Both the position numbers and the translations under genes were made by a program. The notes beneath the pieces are model-generated. The model saw only the letters and a program-made list of their open reading frames with translations, searched no databases and was not told the origin of the DNA. This document shows, one piece after another, positions 56,502-64,000 of a stretch of DNA of 64,000 bases. The number at the start of each line of letters is the position of its first letter. The stretch's first letter is position 1. This DNA comes from Magicicada septendecula (lineage: Eukaryota; Arthropoda; Insecta; Hemiptera; Cicadidae): positions 1,315,983,046 to 1,316,047,045 of the forward strand of contig CM068367.1 in NCBI GenBank assembly GCA_034769895.1. Direction: 5' to 3'.

Positions 56502-56607
56502 ACCTATTCATGGACTGATATTCCTTTTTAAGTGGGTACCAGATGATGAACCAACTGGGTCTGTAGTGCGAGATAATCGATTAGAGAAAATATTCTTTGC
56601 TAAGCAG
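56502..56607 (+). CDS. UCHL5: UCHL5 exon 3
   Basis: Acceptor (T)9-CAG preceded by a long T tract and donor GTAATA. The 106 bp complete the Lys codon from exon 2 and read PIHGLIFLFKWVPDDEPTGS, then VVRDNRLEKIFFAKQ. This is the UCH37 core block. It ends with Gln82, the oxyanion-hole glutamine by the human numbering, which holds without gaps. Phase 0 at the end. Confidence 0.97.
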
Positions 56608-58355
56608 GTAATAAAATTTTAAATATAAACTGGTACTTGTATATGAAATGGTAAATGTAGTTTTCATGCAGGATATTGTACACTCGTTCAGTTGAGATGC
56701 TTACAACCATTTTGCTCACTTTCAGTCTTCCATTACAGTACCATGAGTATGGTTTATTTTTTGGTGTCATCAATTAGGCATGTAGAACACACCTTAAGTT
56801 CAGAGTATATCCAACCACATTTAAACTCTTTCATCCAAAAATAAATAGCCTTCAGCACTGGTAGAGATCCCATGAACTTCATTAATGTGGCTCTGATCTG
56901 AATAGCTTTCCACTTCTTCAAATAAAATGTGTTATCACTGCATGGGACTAGTTTTCCTCATGTTTTGGGGGGGAAATGCGTAAGTGGACGAATCAGGTGG
57001 CCGTCACTTCTTCACTACACATCAGATCTGGCTGAAATGTTGTCACACATTGAAGAACGATGCAAACAGTGATGTTTAATGACTTGTGATGCCATCTCAT
57101 GAAAATTTTCCAAACTTTACAAATAGCTCAGTAAATAAATGGTAGGTGTACATAATGTTTAGTTTTTAATGGACAAAAATTGAAATCAGAACACTTCATA
57201 AAAAAGTTGTATCACAGGGGTAGACCCTTCATGTCTAGTAATTTTCCCCAACAATCATGTGACTATACCACAACTGAAGTAAACATTTGTGTAAACTGTG
57301 AAACGTTTCTATAAGAATGGAAAATCAGAATGTTAAGTAATTGTGAGGTAAATTTTCAGTGGATAGTTAAGTTTTCTGTGCCAAGAGTTAAGTCTTATAT
57401 TAACTGTTATAGGATTGAGGCTAACTTTCTTATATTTAAGGTAGCTTTATGAAGTAGTTATTGACCTCATTTATGTTTAATACTTTGTTAAAAAGTCAAG
57501 TTTTTTTAGATTATTTCAACAATAAAAACACACGCATCATGTGTTTTATATAACAAAATTATCAGCAACTAATGTTTCTCTGTATAAGAACTTGTCATGA
57601 ATACTTTGTGTGCTTTGGGAGACTGGTCAGTTATATAGTAGTTGTAACAAGCAGAGCAGCATAGTTGGCTATAAATTAGCTGCCATTGATAAGATACCTC
57701 ACACGCCAGTTCCAGTACGCTAGTGTGAAACAGTTTTAATAGATGACCATTTAAACCCATTATTGATGTGAGCTAGATTAAAGTCTTTTAATGTCATAAC
57801 TAATAGTGTTCTAGGAATTGATGCGGCTAACACCTCATTCATCTACTTAATTTTTGCTTATGACAACCATACACATGCGGTTGCCAAGTTGCCATACAAA
57901 TTATATCACATGTAGTGGTAGACCAATTTAAACTAGCGAATGAGTGAACTGTATGCAGGAATTTACAATTAGTAAATTTTTAGTAAATTAAAAAAAAAAT
58001 TAGTATAATTTTTAATTAGTGTTAGTAGCTGCTTAAGTATTCTCTGTACCTATACACTAAGCTCGGTACAGTCATTATTGTTGTTAATTTATTTCTTTTT
58101 AATTTGATTTGCTTTACATATAATTAGTTTAAAAGAACAGCAGCAGAGTTTTGTTGATAGGATGTTTGATGTCTGCCTGTAACTATTCCATTGCGCGTAT
58201 TTTTGTTTAACACAACAGTTGGGCTTCTTCTTAGATGAGTTAATAACATACCCCTGTAGGTAGACCAGTTGTAAGCATACTTACTTGCATTGCAGGATCT
58301 CATGAGTCAGATCCATCAGAGGGTAGATTGTTTATCGTAGCATTCAGCTAGTCTG
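56608..58355 (+). other. UCHL5 intron 3, left part, no feature recognised
   Basis: AT-rich intron. No conserved frame, inverted-repeat pair or long tandem repeat was identified. Confidence 0.5.
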
Positions 58356-58422
58356 TACGAGGTCTGACACAAAAATAACGAGACTGATGCTGTAATTTTT
58401 TTTATTTACCTGATATGTACAA

Positions 58423-58783
58423 TTATTGGTGGTCGCCTTCAAAGTAGGACCCCATTGAGTCCACACACTTCTGCATACGTTCCTTCCACTGCTCAAAACA
58501 TTTCTGCATATCGCTTTCCGTCAGGCTGCGCAGGAGCTCCGCCGTTTTCGCCTGTACCTCTTCCACCGTTGAAAAATGGGTCCCTTTTAGCGCCGACTTG
58601 ATTTTGGGGAATAGGAAAAAATCGCACGGTGCTAAATCGGGGGAATATGGAGGGTGTTCAAGTACAATGATGTTTTTACTGGCCAAAAATTGTTTGACTG
58701 ATAACGCATTGTGGACAGGCGCATTGTCCTGGTGCAAGATCCACCCATTCTTCCACAATTCATGGCACTTCTTTCTAACACGT
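58423..58783 (-). pseudogene. Mariner transposase, C-terminal part
   Basis: Resumes after the insert with VRKKCHELWKNGW, then LHQDNAPVHNA (second Asp) and YSPDLAPCDFFLFPKIK (third Asp). Exactly 34 residues separate the two Asp, so this is DD34D. It ends QKCVDSMGSYFEGDHQ at a stop at 58423. In the undisrupted gene it is continuous with 61649-62479. Confidence 0.93.
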
Positions 58784-61644
58784 TGTAACATGACATAAGG
58801 TAGCGAAGATTCAATTGTATTTAATTATAAAATAAACAGCTGAAGATAAGAGTAAGAGGCAAAAACTTATAAACTTAAAGATCAATAACCCAGTAACCCA
58901 ATAAATGACAAATGACTATTAACCTGACAGTGACTTGACACAATAGATCGGATAGAAACAAAGGAACCAAGAGACAGTGAAGAAGAAGTTTAAAACCTAA
59001 GTACAATCAAGTCATCCCAAAAAAGTGAACAGAATATTGTAAATTTAATAATGAATTGATGTCTGTAGTATATGAGATGTAACTAGGACAATAAGATTAA
59101 TGGAGGGTAATAATATCACATGTATCTTGTTTTTAAAAGAATGTACTTGTATAATATAATGTAGGGGGTTAGAAGCTAACCATACCCCAAACCATTTGTA
59201 ATGATAATGGCCAAAGACAATAAACAATACTTTGAGCCAAAACAAAAGCAATATTAGAATGATGACCAAAAGTGATCAGTGTGATTTGGAGGTAACTTAG
59301 TTATTCATGACCATAATCACACAGTGATATAAAGTAATTAGACAACCCTTGAATAAACAAGTGAATAAGCCCAAAAGTGTGTGTAAAACTCAATAAGTAG
59401 TGAAGTGATAGGTATAGAATAATGAAACAAAGTGAGCAGGGTAGTAATTAAAGAAACTTTCTAATGAAAGGAAAAGTGCAGTGGGGGTGTAGAACAAAAT
59501 ATTATGTAAGCCAACTATGTTAAACAGATAAACAATTTTTGATAAACTGTGCGATAGTAAGTAAGATTGAACTAATTGTAATATTATTAATTTAAGTAAT
59601 AAGATATCAGGATTATATATTAAGGTAAGAGTTAAGGTATTAGAATGAATAGCAAATTAAGAAGGACTGACACTGTATTTAAGTGAAGGGAATAGTAGAT
59701 AGGACATATCATGCAAGGAACAGTTTGTCAATAGTATTATAAGAGTTTCTTTAAGTATCTTTAAGTAAGTATTAAGAGTTTTGTTAGTGTTCAGAAAATC
59801 ATAGCATAGAGTAAATTATAGGGTAAGCAGAGAACAGTAGTTAAAAGTTATTTCAGGCTAGAACCTGACAAGGAATATTTCATAGTAAGAATTAGAATTA
59901 GGGATACTGATGTTTATTGTTTGTTTTGTTTATAAATTGTATTAGAATTACCAGAAATGTTAGTAAGAAATGTTAGATGGAAGTAGAATGGAATCTAGGC
60001 TCTAGGCCAAACTGTTGAATATAAATTTATTAATTTGAGAACAAATAATAATCCAAAGTTAAGGCAGAATGTGCCAAATGATTAAACCATGTAAGTGAGT
60101 ATTCATAGTACCAAAGTATGTGATTAACAACTAATTTTGAATAAAATATATGTAAGATATAAATATGGAAAATAGTAAAAATGTAATTAGCTATTCAAGA
60201 GTGGGCATGAGGGATATCAAAATGTTCATCATGAAAAATTAGGAAGAATGGTGCTAATGTAATAGCTCTAGCTATTAGTATAAAGTAGTAATCTTCAGTT
60301 GAAGATATTTTGGTAAAAATAGACGAAAAAAGACGATAAATCATAACAATGACCTAAGTTAATAACCAATGAAAATTAGCATAATTTATTAAGTAACCGT
60401 AGCAACAAGAAAAATAACGCCAAAAAACCGTTAGATTTTCAGTAGTCATTATTAACCAACGCCAGAGAGTGGACCGAGGAGCTCTCATATTAAAATTAAA
60501 ATTGTTATTCTTCAAGTAATGTCGAAACTAATTAAAACCAGTGGAAGACAATGACAACAGTACAGGGAATCCTGAACGAAACTTTATTTAAAAAATTAAA
60601 TAACAAACCGTAGTGATCCGAAGAAGACGAAACGACGCCGTAACGAAGAGAGACGACCACGGACACTAAATGAAGATCAGTGGAACATCCTGAAAGAAGA
60701 AGACGACATCAACTGAAGAAATACGAGGCCTGAGTCAGCGAGGAGAAGCGCCGAGACGAGGGAAACAGACGACGGGAGAGTAGAAGACGACAGCCCAGGA
60801 GTTATCCATAGAAGAAGACGACATCAGGATCTTCAGCAACAATTAACCGATGAGTATAAACATTATCCCTTAAATCGAATTCACTATTTTTGGTCTGAAT
60901 TAAATATAACTATTTCAAATCACTGATCACTATTCCGAGTCAAAATAAATGCTTATTTAAATTCACTATTTAACTTTAATCAATTAACAATTATTAAGAA
61001 AGTAAAATATAATAAAATAATTGATGAACCTTTCGATAACTGAACTTTGACAACGAAACCTAACCCAAAATTGCTTTACAAGTTTTCATTGGTGATTACT
61101 TAATTAAATGTAATGAGATATCGATTTATTTATGTAATTAGTCTTAAGAATTGTTATAACTTTGTGTGTGTTAGCCGTAAGTATATATTTCTGTAGCTGA
61201 AAGGACTTAACACCCCTGAGATAAAACGATATATTTACTGTAAACTAACATTACTGACGGATTGTATACAAACTGAACTGAGCCAATACCAACCGCACAA
61301 TTGTAATAGCCGGTGCAGAAAACAAATTTTGATGTATAATAAATCAAGTGAAATATTCTAAAGGATTAATAAATGTTCTCAAGCTGCAATTCTGTATGTT
61401 TGATTCAGTTAATTTAGAATAACGACTAATAATTATTGAAGTGAAGGCGTTAAAGCGAGACGCAAGCTGGGTCATACTGCAGAAAGCTGTGCGCCAATCA
61501 GGTGGCGAGGCGGCAACATTTGAATGCAGCAGAGCAAAATACGGTTTACCCGTACACGACTGAGAAGATACATTTTGACACGTTTAACACTAAATAACAT
61601 TATACATTAAATTTTTAAAACCACACACAAAAAGGATTATTACA
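58784..61644. mobile_element. Solo-LTR-like insert (2861 bp) in the mariner
   Basis: Begins TGTAACATGAC and ends GGATTATTACA, with ACGT repeated directly outside (58780-58783 and 61645-61648). TG...CA ends with a 4-bp target duplication are typical of LTR elements. No internal direct-repeat pair, gag or pol was found, so a solo LTR is most likely, though a non-autonomous element is possible. The sequence is A/G-rich on the plus strand. It contains GAAGAAGACGACATCA twice (60698 and 60812) and a GC-richer tip with CCAATCAGGTGGCGAGGC near 61498 that is also present near 36450. Confidence 0.85.
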
Positions 61645-61648
61645 ACGT

Positions 61649-62536
<888 letters not shown>

Positions 62537-62909
62537 TCAACCAAGCAACTTGTAACTTGTCACCACGTAAGAATACAGTTCAAGGTCCACGCGCAATACA
62601 ACACGATAAGTAGTTCCTTAGTAATGCTAACAGTCTCGTTATTTTTGTGTCAGACCTTATATTCCTAACAGACACTTGGCCTCTTGGGCTAAGGAAGTTT
62701 AAGATAGTGTAAACTCAATGCTAGCCATATTGGCCTACTTCTGTTGCTTACAATTGATGTAACCAACACCCTCTAAACCCTGTCAAGAGCTTAAAAGGGA
62801 TACTCTAAACTTATGTATCCCTGAAAAGAAAGTATCATAAGTTCAGCAAAAATAAAAATTTAATTTAGCGCTGGGATAGGAAAGGTTACATAGTCTGTAC
62901 ATGTTTCAG

Positions 62910-63097
62910 GTAATAAACAATGCCTGCGCAACTCAGGCCATACTTAGCATTTTATTAAACTGCAAACATTCTGATTTATCACTTGGTTCAACGTTGGCTG
63001 AATTTAAAGAATTCTGTCAGACATTTGATGCTAATATGAAAGGACTAGCCCTAAGTAATTCTCAGGTTATTAGATCTGTTCACAATTCATTTGCACG
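62910..63097 (+). CDS. UCHL5: UCHL5 exon 4 (catalytic cysteine)
   Basis: Acceptor TGTTTCAG and donor GTGAGT. It begins [20 protein letters not shown]; the Cys in NNACATQA is residue 88 counting from the ATG, identical to the human catalytic Cys88. [20 protein letters not shown] and [10 protein letters not shown] follow, all strongly conserved. The exon ends in phase 2 within an Arg codon. The catalytic His and Asp, and the C-terminal Rpn13-binding domain, are in later exons outside the window. With exons 1-3 this gives 144 complete residues without an insertion or stop. Confidence 0.98.
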
Positions 63098-63689
63098 GTG
63101 AGTATCCAACTATAAATTTACAAATTAAAACCAGTGTTTGATTTGTGTAATTATGTTGTTAAAATTAAATGATCAAGTGTAAGTTATAGTCTAGATTTTA
63201 TTGTTCTGTAATATTATTATATTAGTCTGTATTATTAATTAGTTAAAATAGTTCAGACAATTGAGATAATATGGCAGATTTACTTTCCCCATGAAGCAGG
63301 AATACTCCATTACTACAATAATGTAGTAATCTACTGCAACAGATTAGTTTTGCTAAATTTTTATGTAATGCTAAATTGGGATGACCCACACTTTGTAGCG
63401 ATAACTTATCTGCAACAACTAATGTGACACAGTTTAAAGGGGATATCAGGTGTATCTGTAATAATAACTCTATGTAACTTGTAACGGTATTTCAAATTTA
63501 TTTAGTAATAATGAAATTGTGTGCAAGGCACTTGATTCGACTTAAAAACATTCATTATTGCTTTGTTACTATGCCGTAAGGCTTACGCTGTATACATCCT
63601 TACTGACTAAATATTCTATTCTAATAATTACTTTATTAAAAATATCATTTCCTGACTACTCAGTCAATTAGTGTGCTTTATAACATATC
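63098..63689 (+). other. UCHL5 intron 4, left part
   Basis: AT-rich intronic sequence; nothing recognised. Confidence 0.5.
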
Positions 63690-64000
63690 ACCTACGTTAT
63701 AACATCGGGAACCAGTGCATACTTACCTCTGATCAATTGCACGGGCTGCCATACTCGTAATCAGATTTTAATTACTAGATAAACCAGCAGTAGTTATAAT
63801 TAAAGGGACTTTTACATGAGGGTCTGATGATTTATTTACTCACTGTTTTAGTGTAAAGTAACGACATCTCTTTATTAAATCATTACTACAACAGCTCTAC
63901 ATAAATATTCCCATATAAGGTTTTCTGAATAAAAGATTACAATTTATAACAGATTTTGGTAAAGAACTGGGGCAAAACACATGGATTTATCAGTGCTAGC
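63690..64000 (-). mobile_element. Edge of an LTR-like element, cut by the window end
   Basis: ATAACATCGGGAACCAGT, CGGGCTGCCAT and CATCTCTTTATTA occur in the same order and similar spacing as at 21410-21590. The minus strand carries TAATAAAGAGATG, a polyadenylation-type signal. The element would lie in UCHL5 intron 4 in the opposite orientation to the gene. Confidence 0.45.

Noticed and set aside
62901-63101. ATG just before UCHL5 exon 4 as a separate small gene
   Set aside because: The ATG lies in the polypyrimidine/acceptor region; the peptide is an internal UCHL5 exon continuous with exon 3.

Overview
The window is nuclear DNA from an animal, almost certainly an insect. It is AT-rich, has very long introns, and is packed with DNA transposons and LTR elements. 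A hemimetabolous lineage is my guess and is not proven. Two conserved host genes can be recognised from exons with good splice sites. On the minus strand, three exons of a GPR107-type seven-transmembrane protein (Golgi/trafficking family) lie at 570-715, 2323-2468 and 8314-8424; the gene runs off the left edge and its first exon was not located. On the plus strand, four exons of UCHL5 (UCH37, the proteasome/INO80 deubiquitinase) lie at 32007-32082, 33950-34013, 56502-56607 and 62910-63097; the gene runs off the right edge.

Layout. 1-8.4 kb: GPR107-like exons, with introns holding a deleted mariner copy (~1.4-1.8 kb), a foldback element (3201-3768) and a TIR-bounded Tc1/mariner-superfamily element with an unusual DD82E spacing (4282-6559). 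8.4-31.3 kb: no further host exon seen. This stretch has a second DD82E-like transposase with two small frameshifts (18061-19452), mariner remnants (14.8-15.4 kb; 15718-16477), LTR-like blocks (10.8-13.4 and 21.4-22.5 kb), two DUF4817/DDE_3-type transposon remnants, a degenerate LINE reverse transcriptase (27.6-28.3 kb) and a Helitron-like element (31305-31775). 32-64 kb: UCHL5.

UCHL5 intron 2 is 22.5 kb and is mostly a nest of retroelements. Two ~1.8-1.9 kb direct repeats (34.2-36.1 and 53.4-55.1 kb) enclose a non-autonomous minus-strand unit with only a gag-like start. A foldback element and an 11.2 kb Ty3/gypsy element (40441-51615, LTRs, 4-bp target duplication, intact 1125-codon pol, gag with a RanBP2-type zinc finger) have inserted into that unit. 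Intron 3 holds a DD34D mariner (58356-62661) with a 131-bp tandem duplication, split by a 2.86 kb TG...CA solo-LTR-like insert with its own 4-bp target duplication. Despite this load the UCHL5 exons, reading frame and splice sites seen here are intact, including Gln82 and catalytic Cys88.

No tRNA, rRNA or CRISPR array was recognised. Most short reading frames in the window are chance frames in AT-rich DNA or shadows of the elements listed.
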